Shown piece by piece: positions 35,679-47,228 of a stretch of 64,000 nucleotides of DNA. The position numbers and the translations under genes are program-made. The notes under the pieces were generated by a model that saw only the letters and a list, made by a program, of their open reading frames with translations, ran no database searches and was not told the DNA's origin. Every line of letters begins with the position of its first letter. The stretch's first letter is position 1. This stretch comes from Rachycentron canadum. Lineage: Eukaryota; Chordata; Actinopteri; Carangiformes; Rachycentridae. Location: the NCBI GenBank assembly GCA_038496675.1, contig CM076655.1, positions 24,729,075 to 24,793,074 of the forward strand, written 5' to 3'.

Positions 35679-35999
35679 TATGTGTGTCTGTATATATACC
35701 AATGGGAGTTGAGCCATTCAGTTCTATCAGGTCCCCATGATATAGAGAGAAATAAAATACTAAAGTAAAATGGATCTAAGTGTCTTTGGACAAGACACTG
35801 AACTTCAAAATGTCTCTGATAGCTGTTTCACCGGTTTATAAGTGTGTGGTAGAGGTGCTGTATGAAGGTCTGTCCTTTGACTGGAGCATTGCTGCTTTAC
35901 TTCTGTGTGTTTATCCATCCATTCTCGTCCTCCGTCTTTGATAGTGACGTCTAGAGTCACGTCTCTACAGGGGACGCTCCTATTGGCTCCAGTGGGTGA

Positions 36000-36090
36000 T
36001 GTCACAGCCAATCAGAGTGTCTCCTTCAAAGGCCTAGCTGTCAGCTGCTTGTCGCCAAAGTCAATGGGATCAATCCTGTATTTCTCTGAT
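36000..36090 (+). repeat. Dispersed repeat family C, copy 1
   Basis: CAGCCAATCAGAGTGTCTCC, AAGGCCTAGCTGTCAGCTGC and CAAAGTCAATGGGATCAATC recur in reverse at 38,995-39,080 with few changes. The element probably extends beyond these limits (perhaps 35,930-36,620), but only this core is supported by a second copy in the window. Confidence 0.8.
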
Positions 36091-36930
36091 CTCAGAGTGA
36101 GGAGAAGTTGCTCTGAGTTTATTGTAGTGACAGAATAAAGACAGAGAGACATGGACAATAAGATATTTAGAGCATTAGAGGCTTTGGAGCTGATTTTTCA
36201 TCATTACTGCTCCAAAGAATGAGCAGAACTCAGATCAGATAAAGAGAGAAACTTCAAATCAGCTCTAGAACAACATAAACACATGTGTGGAACTTCCTGT
36301 GTTGAAGTTTTCTTTGGTTATTCTGGTTTACAGTGTTTTTATCTAGAAAATAAGGAGAAATTCACTGTGTTTTTAGTTTCCTCTTGTTCTCTGAGCTACT
36401 ATCCCCTATTACAGTGAACAGAGTCTTTACTAAGTCACAGATATAATGAGCTGAGGTTGAGCTGAGTCTGAAGATGAGGAGACTTGGAGACATTTCTAAA
36501 AAACAGAGTTAAACATCAGCAGCTTAATCCTGATCAGATGTCAGGATTTACTGACACCAAACACAAAACGTATCAGGTAAAAGCTCCCAACAGTTTCTGT
36601 GCTGCTCATATATTTCTAATCTGTTGATCACTGATTATTTTTAATGTTTTTTAGCATATAGAATAGCATTTGGTTTTCTTCTCATCACGTTCTGAACCTG
36701 ATGGAAAGAATCTAACACTTTTACTGGAAACATGGTTGGACATATGTTTGTGTTGTCATGTTGCAGGCTGAATGTCAGTGTAAATGGCTGCTGGTGTGTG
36801 TGTGTGTCTGTGTGTTGCAGAGAGACAGAGGCCGGAGCTGTCGGTGGCTCGTTGCTCTTCAGTACATTAAAGCCCTCCAGTTGTCCATTAGTGCACCTCT
36901 GTCATGTTTAAGAGCTGGAGGTGGGAGCTG
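36091..36930. other. Non-coding stretch
   Basis: Evenly AG-rich sequence following the family C core, perhaps the rest of that element. A GT run lies at about 36,797-36,815. No gene recognised. Confidence 0.4.
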
Positions 36931-37340
36931 CACATTAGCTGAAAGCTAACGCGAATGATATAGATGTGCAGAATTTAACCCCTGACCTCTGTTAGCGCGC
37001 CCACGCTGCCCAGCGGAGCCGCAGCCACCGCCTGCTAACGCTCTGGGAGGGAACACGGAGTAATCAAAACAAATGAGTCAGTGAACGGAGAGGAAAACTG
37101 GCGCCGTGAGCAGATTTCTAATGACGACTAATATTAGCATAACCTAATATGCTTGTTGATCAAGGGTAAACTTTTGGGGGAGGACATGTTAGGTGCAGAA
37201 TAAACAAAAGCAGCTGCTGCCAAGGCTCCAGCAGCCTTCAGAGGGAGGAGGAAGATGCCGAGGCCATTCTTAATGTGGGCTGAGCCCGCTGCATGGATAT
37301 GAGGCAATCTGTCGGCTCCGCACACACTTATCGACTTTAG
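36931..37340. other. Candidate conserved non-coding element
   Basis: Non-repetitive, with CpG-containing centre (36,995-37,050) and words TCTAATGACGACTAATATTAGC. No exon pattern recognised. Conservation untested. Confidence 0.28.
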
Positions 37341-38810
37341 TTTTTCTGCAGAGTTCTCAGAGGCTCCAATTAAATTCAGGGCAAAACGGGAGCAGTTTGA
37401 ACAATTGCATTAATATATTTATTTTTTCTGCTTTTACCAAAAAAAAAAAAAAAAAAAATGTTTTCTTTGTTCCTTTTTCCTCCTTCCTGTTTTTCCCCTG
37501 GCGCTTAATTGCACGAAATTCCTCTGTGCTTTGGGTTACAAGGCCACCGCTGCAGACCTGTCATGCTTGTCCCTTAAATATTAAATGAAGACTTAAGTAA
37601 CAATTGTTGTTCTTTTGCCTATCAAGTATTCATGATCTCTAAGTGAGGTGCATCATGGGAGATGAGTGTGGGAGAAACCCTCGCAGAAAAACCTGTTTAC
37701 AGGGGGAAGTAAACTAACTCCACATCAATTAAAGACACAATCAGCACTTTTTTGACCATTTAATCACAAATTTATGCTTCCACCTGTATGTTAGCTGCAG
37801 TTGAAGCATTTGAATAATGTATCAAATGCTCCTTCTTGCACTGCATAAAAACTATACTTGTGCTTTTCATGAATGAAAGAACAAATGAACTGCAGTGCAA
37901 AAATAATTAAATTATCTCACCTCATTAGCCAAATTCATTCAATTCTTTTATGAAATTAAGATATTAGGACTCAATAATGAACCAAATATTTGGTTAAGAT
38001 GTTGATTTTTTTTTTTTTTTCCTCTGGAGTGTTTACAGTGCAAATGCAGCAACGAGAAGCAAAGGCACCATTACTCTCTCTCAGTGTAACACACACACAC
38101 ACACACAGACACACATATAAGAAAAATACCGTCTTCCAAATCTCAGTGAACCACGGTGGAGCCTCAGAGAGTCTAATAAGTCAAACTGCAGGCTGAGCCG
38201 GCAGTGCATGAATACCAAATGCAGCCTAATTGATTACCTAATTTATGCAATAACCAGTATTTTTTAATTATAGTTATTTATTGCCAAAGTTTTTACAGGG
38301 CCTGGCTGATTCATGGGCGATGTGTTGAGCCACGGGTCAGACTCAGTGGACCCTGTTTATAACACTGACAGCAGAATTATCACAGCTCCACTTCATCATC
38401 GCCGCCGCCACCGCCGCCGAGAGCGAGGGGCAGAGCGCCGGCTTCAGAGACTTCAGGGACGGGGCAGAGGATGATGAGGAGGCGATCAGAGGAAAATCAC
38501 AGATTCTGGTGGTTCTTACTTCGACTCACCATCTTTTGAATCAATACCTCACATTCTCCAGTGAATAGATTTTTTTCACTGGCCCTTTTAGTTTCTCTGT
38601 ATTGTGTATTTGCTTCTTTCAGATTTCTTGTTTTATTGTATGTTCATATGTTTCTTGATATAATATATTTCCCTCTGTTTTACTTTGCTTATTTATTTTA
38701 ATTGTTATTTTGGTGTCAGCTCAGTGCTGTGTTCAAATGTGCTCCAGAAATAAAGTTGACTTGAAGTAAAAATTTTTTGAGGGCCAATTTTTTTATGCTT
38801 TTATTCAACA
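37341..38810. other. Non-coding stretch, part possibly regulatory
   Basis: A run 37,440-37,458, T run about 38,007-38,020, CA run 38,089-38,107, GCC-rich 38,398-38,421. About 38,190-38,400 is non-repetitive and has GCCTAATTGATTACCTAATTT. AAATAAAGTTGACTTGAAG near 38,748-38,766 looks like a retroposon tail. Confidence 0.35.
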
Positions 38811-38814
38811 GGAA

Positions 38815-38945
38815 ACAGAGAGAGAGAGAGAGAGAGAGAGAGTCAGGGACTGACATGCAGTAAAAGGTCCCTCCAGTCGGGAGTCAAACCGGCAACCTCC
38901 TGCTCAGCTGGTTTTACGGAGTGTGACTCCTAAAGCTACTTTAAG
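38815..38945 (-). mobile_element. tRNA-related SINE
   Basis: Reverse complement reads CCAGCTGAGCAGGAGG, then GGTTTGACTCCC (pol III B-box-like), then TTTACTGCATGTCAGTCCC and a CT run ending CTGTTTCCTG. This is the layout of a common teleost SINE. The CT run appears on the plus strand as GA at 38,817-38,842. Confidence 0.65.
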
Positions 38946-38994
38946 TTAAACTTAGGACAAACTTAATTTGATCAACCCTTTTAGAGACACACAC

Positions 38995-39080
38995 AAAAAT
39001 ACAGGATTGATCCCATTGACTTTGGCTACAAGCAGCTGACAGCTAGGCCTCTGAAGGAGACGCTCTGATTGGCTGGACGT
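38995..39080 (-). repeat. Dispersed repeat family C, copy 2
   Basis: Inverted relative to the copy at 36,000-36,090, sharing TACAGGATTGATCCCATTGA, GCAGCTGACAGCTAGGCCT and GGAGACGCTCTGATTGGCTG (as read on plus). Confidence 0.8.
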
Positions 39081-40187
39081 GGCTTGATGTCTTGATGTGA
39101 GTCTCCACCTTTAGAAAGGAGACAAAAAGGACTTAGAGGTCTCAGTTACAGAGTTTTACAGTGTACACACACAATTGTTCCTGTGTCAACAAATTCAGAC
39201 ACAGAAACAAACAGTGACATCGGAGCGGGGCCTCGGAGGCGTGGGATGTTTACTGCAGCCAAGCTGAGGAGCAAGAGGGAGCGAAGTAATAACCGCCTGG
39301 TGTCACAGCGTGCTGCCAAATGCTGTAAATGCACAACTCTTGTACCAGCATTAAACATGCAGCGACGCAGGCGAGTGACAGTGAGGGGCTGGATGAGCTG
39401 GAGACTGACTCGACAGGACAGGAAGTTATCTTAATCCCCACCGGGACTGGAGCGTAATGAGATGGATGTCTTAAAGGAAGGAGGGATGAAAAATGAAAAG
39501 GACGCAGAGAAGCGCGTTGTTGTCGTGTTGTCGCACTCGGGGTCCAGCTTTGAGAAAAAAAACCCTCTGAAGGAGAAGAGGACCTTCGGACTCTGCTGAC
39601 TTCTGACCTCCTGTCGAAAAATAAAAAAAATACATCTCTGGAGTTCAGCTACAGCTGCCACATTCAATTTAAAGCCTCCCTTCTCCTTCCCCCCTGTCTT
39701 CCCAGAATGCCGTTCTGCATGTTGATGCAGCTGCCAGCGCCTGCCAGGCCTGCCCACCAGCCTGTCTGTCTGTCTGTCCTCGCCGTTGTCTGTCTGTCAC
39801 ATCAGCTGATCGGTGCTGACAAAGACAACTATTGGATGTTTTTCCAAGCTTTTTAGTAACTGAAGCTTTGATGGAAATCAAAAGCAGGAACGTGACGTTG
39901 AAGCTGGAAATCAAACAATCAGTCAAAAATCAGGTCAGAGTGATTTTTAGATAGATTCTTATTATACTTTATTATTATCAAAAAAGACAAGTGCTCAGAC
40001 CAATGAGAGGCCAACCTGACATGAATCTGCTCAAATTCCACAATAAACAAAGGATCGGATTTATTTTCTTTAAAAATCAGCATCAGTCACATGTAAGACA
40101 TAAGACACATTGACATGCAGGTCTGTGGAATCAGTGATACGATCAGTGCATGGACACATGAAAGTGTCTAATCATGAACGTCACAAA
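39081..40187. other. Non-coding stretch
   Basis: (CTGT)n patch at about 39,762-39,778. Several overlapping short open frames on both strands between 39,146 and 39,926 match nothing recognisable. Confidence 0.45.
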
Positions 40188-40285
40188 CTGGAGGCTGTTT
40201 TGAAGCCTGAGCCAGAGCTGACCTGCTCTGTACTCTATCCTGATTGGGTGGTACAGTCTGTCAATCACACAGTAGCCACGCCCCA
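40188..40285 (-). repeat. Dispersed repeat family A, fragment A9
   Basis: GAGCTGACCTGCTCTGTACT through CAATCACACAGTAGCCACGC in reverse. It stops abruptly at CCCC, where a Tc1-like fragment begins. Confidence 0.82.
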
Positions 40286-40289
40286 ATGC

Positions 40290-40400
40290 ACTGACTCGTC
40301 CCACCTCCCTAAACATGGTTCAGACCAAGTCCCCCCCTTCATGGCCTCTTTCAGCAGGATGATGCTCCCTGTCACTGAACAATGGTTCAGCTACAGGTCA
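40290..40400 (+). mobile_element. Tc1/mariner-like transposase remnant, catalytic region
   Basis: CACCTCCCTAAACATGGTTC, AGACCAAGTCCCCCCCTTCA and CTCTTTCAGCAGGATGATGC encode, in shifting frames, the fish Tc1 wording HPFME..FP then LFQQDDAPCH, which holds the second aspartate of the DDE/DDD triad (usually FQQDNAPCH). A stop codon follows directly and the remaining C-terminal part is missing. Only about 35 residues of a ~340-residue protein survive. It abuts the broken family A fragment, suggesting nested insertion or rearrangement. Confidence 0.7.
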
Positions 40401-43400
40401 GCTCTTAATTCATTTTGTGAATTTTTGTTAATTTACTAAAAATACATTTACAGTGTTTCTGTAGTTAATTATTTACATATGCATGTTTACACAATTATTG
40501 TTTACAGATCTACAAATTTAAATATTCACATGTGCATATTCACTGACTTCCTGAATCCATGTCTCTACTACTACTCTACTCATTTGTCTTCTTGCTTTTG
40601 ATTAATTAGTTGAGTGACATGTTGTCATTAAAAAATGAGGAAGTGTAAACTTTTACATGAACAGTCCATCAGTCTCTTTGAACCCTCACGTTACATTTTT
40701 AAATTTTTTTAGCAGAATTAGATGAAATAAATCTTATTTTCATTAATTCAGCGATACAGATTTACAGCTTTAAATCTAATTAAAGGGCCAGTACGTTCAT
40801 TTTTTATTTTTGTGAAATGTGATAAAGCAAAATCCTAAAACTGACAGACTGTGAGAAGTTGTTTTATTATTGGATTGGATTTTTTTTTTTTTTTTTGGCG
40901 GTCAGATGATCAGATCAGACTTCCTCTCTTGGCTGGTTTCAGCGCGCCATGAGTTCAGCTTTGGATCTGCTCCTCGTCCTCCTCTGACTAATGGGCTGGC
41001 GGTGAGCTTCAACCTTGATGTCCGCCTCGTTCAAAGGAGGCGGGCACATGGTGATGAAGGAGTGGTGCCATTTTTTTTTTTTTTTTTTTGGTCGCCAGGC
41101 TCTGAATGCTGACATCTGTCCATGTACGGCAGTTTGACCGTGAACCAACATGATCTACCTTTCAAATGAAAACACCAATTATGTGGAGATAAGTCAAAAG
41201 GGAAAGCGGGAGAGAGGGGTTGGTGTTGCTGGGTTGATCTGGCCTCCATCTCCCTGCATCGGCGTCGCAGAAACAGGTAGTTGGAATTCCCAATGAGGAG
41301 GAACGAGGGAGCGCTTGGATGTAATTTGGGTGATCTGACACATCTGATGAATGGAGAAACAATGCGCTTCTCTGCTTAATAAAACAAAAAGAGCTGGAGG
41401 TGTGTGTGCGCCATCCTCAGTTTGCCTTCTGTTCTCCTCAGAGGACCAAGAGACACCAATTAACTCCTAAACAGTTGTAATCAGGGGACCTGTAAGATAC
41501 CACACAAATTAAATTAAACCGTCCCTAACCATATGCCAATACGTGTCATCTTCAAAGCCTGTTTTCAATACAGGCTCAGAGAGGCTCAGCAGGATGAGGC
41601 AAAAAGCAGAGAAATAAATCAATAATGCAACAAAAGAAAAAGAATAAAATATTCAGCTATTTAATCTCAAATGAACAAGCTTTTTAATTCAGTTGCGGCG
41701 GGTCGGGGGGGTGTTGTGCAGGTGTCTAATTGAATTCTACTTGAGGCCCTAAAGAGTCTTGGTCCGGCCCTGGTGAGGAATCCTCCCGTTCCTAATTGCT
41801 CTGGTTTGTCATTGTCCTGCTGTGACAACGATGACAGGAGGAGCCAAAGGGCAGTGCAGGAAATATACCTGACGTGCTGTGACCCCCCGAGAGCAGGATA
41901 ACGTCAGTCAGGCTGCACCCACCCACCTGCTGCTGTGAGGCCGAAGAGGTCAGTCATTCACGTCGGGTCGAAGGCGATGACCGCACGTCTGTCTTCGGAC
42001 TCTCAGATCAGACTGTTGTCTTTTTCTTGAGGATCTCAGGGATTTAAAAGGTTTTTTTTTTTTTTTTTTTTTTTCACCTCTGGTGTTTACAACATTAAGG
42101 ACACTGAAAAATAAGTTAATCATGTTAAAGTTATTCCTGCGAAAATGCCTGGATCACTGCACTTTTTGTTTTTGTCCTAGCTTTGTGAAAAGTTACTGAG
42201 ACTAATCTAGGGTCTCCCAAACTTTTTGGCTCTGCAGACAGTTTTTATAATGACACTTTTTTCTGGGAACCAGCCAACGTGGGGGCACACTTTCTGCCAA
42301 GTTACCGTAATTAAGGCCCTGCAAAAGCCTTGAAAGTAATAATTATTATTCAAGCTTTTTTTTTTCTTTTTTTTTTTTTGGCCAAATCATATCACTTCCT
42401 TAAGGTCTGGGAAAAAATGCTCCAAAGCCGAGTAGAGGTCATCATATAATACAGACAGACAGAGGATGAGTGAAATGATCAGCTGACACCATGACTGTAC
42501 TGAACAAAGGACGGTCTCATGAAACTAGATTCAGAAAGTCAGGGATTCATACGTCACAAAGCTAGAACCAATCCTGTCAACTTGTGAGGATGGTACTGAA
42601 GCCTTGCCAGTGCAGAGAGAACAACGAACACTGTTTCAGCTACTGCCAGTTACAAAATAAGAAACAAATCAAACAAATAAAAGATGCTAACTACGCTAAA
42701 AGTTCTGGTAGGTCTGCTAGTCTGGGTCTGACTGAGGCTCAAACATATGACTGAGTCTCTCTGCTCTTCACCTGTCAACCTGGAGCGAGCGGGTGGTGGT
42801 GGGCGTAGCTTAAGGCCTGATCCAGGTTTCTCAATCACGAAGTAAGAGTAGCGCCAGCCCCAGTTTTCATTTTATTCATTATCCACATCCATTTTTACTG
42901 GGAACTTAAATAAAAGTAATTTGGCTTCTACCAAAGGTCACGGTCATCAGGTTAGTTCATTAACACCATATAATTACTGATCTAGCCAATTAGAGTCATG
43001 GAAGCAGCACTGCAGGTTTCACCAAACACCAGAAAGTCAGACACTGAATTTCCTCATTTTTTGTGTTTGGTACAATTACATTGGGAGTGATGTTACAGTA
43101 CGAAAGACAAAGTGTTGCACGTACTGTTTTATAATGACAGACTGATGTCATTCATGAGCAACACCGGCCTTTTCAAGAGGGTTCATTTTGATGATATCAA
43201 AGCCTCCGACATCCAGACTCTTAAACCTGGCTGTCGCTCCGCTGATCCAGACTCTCACGTGTTCGCACTGTGAGCAACATGACTCTTTTTGACTGAGAGT
43301 GGGTGGTGTAAGACACTCACTTACTTGCATGGTTTTGTGAGCTGCAAAGTTTTATTATGAAGGAAAAATCATGCAAAATCATGCATGCTCCTTAGCAACA

Positions 43401-43760
43401 AGCATCAGTCAAATGAAAAACACTGGCCTTTCTTTTCTGTCTGTTGTGTGAGATGCCTAAATTTACTTCCTGGCGGAGGATTACTTAAAGATCGTGAGGA
43501 CTTTATTGGGTAAATTCTTTGAACGAGCCACAGTTTGTCTTAAAGAGAGAGTGTCACAGTGTTCAGATTAGCCAGTGCTACAACAAATTGAGGGAAAGTA
43601 TTTTTAAACATTTGACCAGAAATTCAGGAGAAAAGCTCTTTAACACCAGTGTTGCCACTGGTCTGTCGCAGAGTTCATAGCGGCGTCTTGTGTTTCTCTG
43701 TAACTTGGTGAGCAGAGAAGTAAAGGCTCGGGCAAATAGCCCTGATGAGGATGGACTTGG
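40401..43760. other. Non-coding stretch
   Basis: T runs at about 40,881-40,896, 41,071-41,089, 42,052-42,074 and 42,357-42,380. The words CCCAAACTTTTTGGCTC (42,217-42,233) and GGTCCGGCCCTGG (41,761-41,773) resemble ends of fish DNA elements but have no partner. No gene recognised. Confidence 0.4.
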
Positions 43761-43769
43761 TAATTTGCT

Positions 43770-44120
43770 AATGGCGTCTTCTTCCTGTGGGCCATTAGAA
43801 AAGCAGCAGCAGCCGCCACTCTTTAAACTGGCATGATGCAAACCCCACTGATCACGATCACCCTGCTAATGGCCTCTGAAAGGGCCAAAACACATTCAAT
43901 CACATTTACCCACAGTGAAAGATACAGTGGCGCGTAACGCTAACTGGAGCAAATCTGCCGCTCATTCCCCACCGTGTCACATTGCTTTGATTTTGTGCCC
44001 GATACGCTGTTAGTTATCGTGCCGCTCTGTGTTTTTTCTGGATGTGTCACACGATCAGCTTTAATAATTAGCACGGGAAGGTCCAGGACATATTGATTTA
44101 GACGAGAGCTCAACCCCCGT
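43770..44120. other. Candidate conserved non-coding element
   Basis: Non-repetitive block with GCTAATGGCC, CGTTAGTTATCG and TTTAATAATTAGCACGG words. No coding pattern recognised. Conservation untested. Confidence 0.28.
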
Positions 44121-44686
44121 CACAGAAGACCATCATTAACAGACACTTTACAAAGACTAACCACTAACTGGACTTTGAGATCTCGCATGGATCCACAGGA
44201 GCTGCTGCTGCTGGACATGAATGCCGAAACACACAATGATTGTGTTTTTTTTTTAATGGGAGAGAGTTCAATTAATTTCCAGCCGGGTTTGGAACAAAAC
44301 CTAAATCACAAAGGACGGAGGAAGATTTAAAAAGACCCAAACCTGTGGGCCAAATTGAAATTAGCTGCAGATGAGTTAGAGTTAGACAGATGGTGAATCG
44401 ACAGGTGATGACGATCCTCCCATCAAACACAAAAGGAAAGTTGAGCATATTCAATGTTTCTGGCTGCTTTGGCTCAGTCCTGCTTGTTCATTATCATTGA
44501 AATTAAAATAAAAACTGATTTGGCCTTTGTATCATAATGTTGTTGGATGTGGGCTCTCAACATTTTGGAGATTTTTAAGTGGGACATGAGTTGGGAAAGG
44601 TTGGGAAATTCTAACGCAGACAGCGAGGATGACGTGCAAATGTATATCCGTCCTAAATCCTGTCACTATGTGTCGAGATCATTTAC
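44121..44686. other. Non-coding stretch
   Basis: Nothing recognised beyond a short CTG patch at about 44,202-44,213 and a T run at about 44,246-44,254. Confidence 0.45.
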
Positions 44687-44946
44687 AGTGTCAGCGCACC
44701 ATGACGTCACCCATTGGTTTCTGAACTGCCGTTTAAAGGACGTCGCCATGTTGGTTTTTTGAAACCAGAAGAGCGGTGGATCTGACCTGTCAATCACTGG
44801 GGTCGCCACACCCTAATGCATTATGGTCTATTTTCCTCTAAATGGACCATCATTTAATACATGAACATCATCTTGTATTGAAGACTTGAAACTAGAGACT
44901 GAGACTGAGACCAAGGCTCCTCTGCATTGGCTTCACTTTACAGCCA
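44687..44946 (-). repeat. Dispersed repeat family A, internally deleted copy A10
   Basis: Starts CAGTGTCAGCGCACCATGAC, contains GTGGATCTGACCTGTCAATC after a deletion and AAATGGACCATCATTTAA, then jumps from the GAGACTGAGACC block to CATTGGCTTCACTTTACAG. The CTCF-like portion is deleted. Confidence 0.85.
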
Positions 44947-45002
44947 TGGAACCTACATGCACTTTGATCGACAGTCTAAGAGTCTGACTCCACTTTCCCA
45001 GA

Positions 45003-45135
45003 ACAGGAAGTTAGACAGATAGATTGGCAGATGGGGAGTGACATGCAGTAAACCAACACACTGACCAGGAGTTAAACTGGGGGCCTGGCGCTCAGTGCTT
45101 TCTACACACATGTGGTATCTGCCACTGGATCATGC
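45003..45135 (-). mobile_element. tRNA-related SINE
   Basis: On the minus strand: GATCCAGTGGCAGATACC near the head, CAGTTTAACTCCTGG as B-box-like element, TTTACTGCATGTCACTCCCC, then ATCTATCTGTCTAACTTCC as tail. It shares the TTTACTGCATGTCA core with the SINE at 38.8 kb. Confidence 0.65.
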
Positions 45136-45279
45136 CCTTGACAGAATTTGGGTCTATTTTCTTTATTGTCTTTATTTTGTGCTTTTTAAAGTAACAAGTT
45201 CGGCAGTTTATACATTTTTGATTGGTCCAATCCACAGACTGACCCTGTGTCCTGTCTAACTCACAGTCAGCCTTCATTC

Positions 45280-45490
45280 CCCGGACTGACTCTGCTGCTT
45301 GCCGTCCGACAACACCTCACATCCCGACTCCCGGCCCGTCGTGAGCTCCTTGGCATATCAGAGCGGCGTAATGGCACTGCAAAAAGCCTAATTAGATCTA
45401 AATTAGCGTCACTTTCTTGACTCAACATTATGGATTGAGGATGAGGGACTAATTACGCTGCTATTAATGCAGAGAGAGGTTAATGACGGG
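45280..45490. other. Homeodomain-site cluster, candidate enhancer
   Basis: TAATTAG (45,389-45,395), AAATTAG (45,400-45,406), CTAATTAC (45,449-45,456), TATTAATG (45,462-45,469) and TTAATGAC (from 45,480) lie within 100 bp of non-repetitive sequence. The motifs are direct. Enhancer function is inference. Confidence 0.35.
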
Positions 45491-46760
45491 GGAGTTTGTC
45501 ACCACCACAACAGAACGAGGAGGGACGTGATCGGACGTGATCGGCTGGAACCAGAAGACTCCCCCACCCCTCCTCCTTCCTCCCTCCTGTCTTTCTGCTG
45601 AGGTGAGCTGTTCTGCCAGTTTGTGAGCCGGCTGCACTTTCACTCCACTCGTGATCTATGTACACTTTATATGTGGTAAACAAATAATAACTCAGGTTTA
45701 CAGGCAGTCAACGGCTCAGTAGATTAAAGCATAACTGCGGTGAGCCTCGGGATGTGTGAGCACAACATATTCGCCTGTAATTATGTGTGTGACAAATCAT
45801 CTCGAGGTGTCCCTCCAAACTTTAGATTACATCCATGCACAGGTGGGGCTGTTAGCAGGATCACAATGCTCTGTTGTCATGTGTGACACAAGAGATTAAT
45901 CCACGAAAGGCAACGCTGAATGAAAGCAGCAACCAGACTGAATTAGCTTGTTAAAAACCGATACGTGAAATCATTTAATTGATTACTGAGTCCTAAGGGG
46001 ACTTTTTTTTTTTTTTTTTTACTATTAGAGACGCACCATTCGAAGGCTCTAAGAAGATTTTAATGGGGATCTGGGTGGGACTAGATACAGTCGGAAGAGT
46101 AAGACTTTATCGGTTCACATAGAGGAAACTCATGTGCCCGAGCTGCACAGCAGCAAACTACACAATCAGACAATTAGACCCAATGGATGTGAGCAGACAG
46201 TCAATGACAGTTTTCAGTGCTTGACAGTGTATGAGAGACAAACTGAGGTTCAATACCGAGACTCGTCTCCTTCCGTCCTTATTTTCCATTTCTATTAACC
46301 TGCTTTTGAATGGGCGCACAAAGGAAACTTGACCTTGCCTAGACATGCATGAGTCAGAAAGAAGATTTTTGAAATCTCAATAGAAAAATGTGATTCATTC
46401 TTCAACTTGCCATGGAGCTCCAGGTGAAAAAAAATGTTTCTGTTCAGTGGATCACCTGTGAACCAGCATCAGGATATAATGAGTGTCAGTGGATCCTTGG
46501 TCACCTGAGTCAAATCTGTAGCATTCAGGGTCAATCCAGAAGCTTTGCAGCATGAGACACACGGACTGTAGCCAATGTGCAGCACTAACCTGCTGAGCTA
46601 AATGAAGTTAAATTGGTTTCAGTTAAGTTCATTTTACCAACAAGAACCTGAATGACCATGTAGGTCAAAGGAGTGTCTCCTGAAGTCCTGCCTTGATGGC
46701 GGCAGGTGTTCTGGACCTTGGTTTTCATGGTTTCAATAATAAATCTGACATACACTGTAT
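45491..46760. other. Non-coding stretch
   Basis: T run at about 46,003-46,020. No repeat or exon recognised. Confidence 0.45.
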
Positions 46761-47228
46761 ATAAAAGTGGAAGCCAGTGTCGAAGAGCCTTAAACGCCCC
46801 ATGACCAACAGGGGGCGACTCCACTGGTTTTGAAAAGAAGTCAGATTGTATTGAAGTCTATGGGAAAATGTCTCTCATTCTCACTTATTTTATGGCCTCA
46901 GTAAACTTTCTCCTAATGAGTTTATGGTCTCAGTCTCTAGCTTCAAGTCTTCAATACAACATGATGTTCATTTTTTAAATGATGGTCCATTTAGAGGAAA
47001 ATAGACCAGAAAGCAGGGGATGAGTTGGGGGCGTGGCTACTTTGTGATCGACAGACTGTACCACCCAATCAGGATAGAGTACAGAGCAGGTCAGCTCCAC
47101 CCCTCACTCCTCCTCAGCTCCACCTTCTCCTCCAAATATGGTTTCTGTTAGTTTCAAAGAAAAAAAATGGCCAAATTACAAAACAGCAGTTCACAAACCA
47201 GCGGGTGACGTCGCAGTGGGTTGCTACC
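46761..47228 (+). repeat. Dispersed repeat family A, near-complete copy A11
   Basis: From ATAAAAGTGGAAGCCAGTG to GACGTCGCAGTGGGTTGC. Contains the CTCF-like motif as CCAACAGGGGGCGAC (46,805-46,819). A good reference copy for the unit's left end. Confidence 0.9.
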
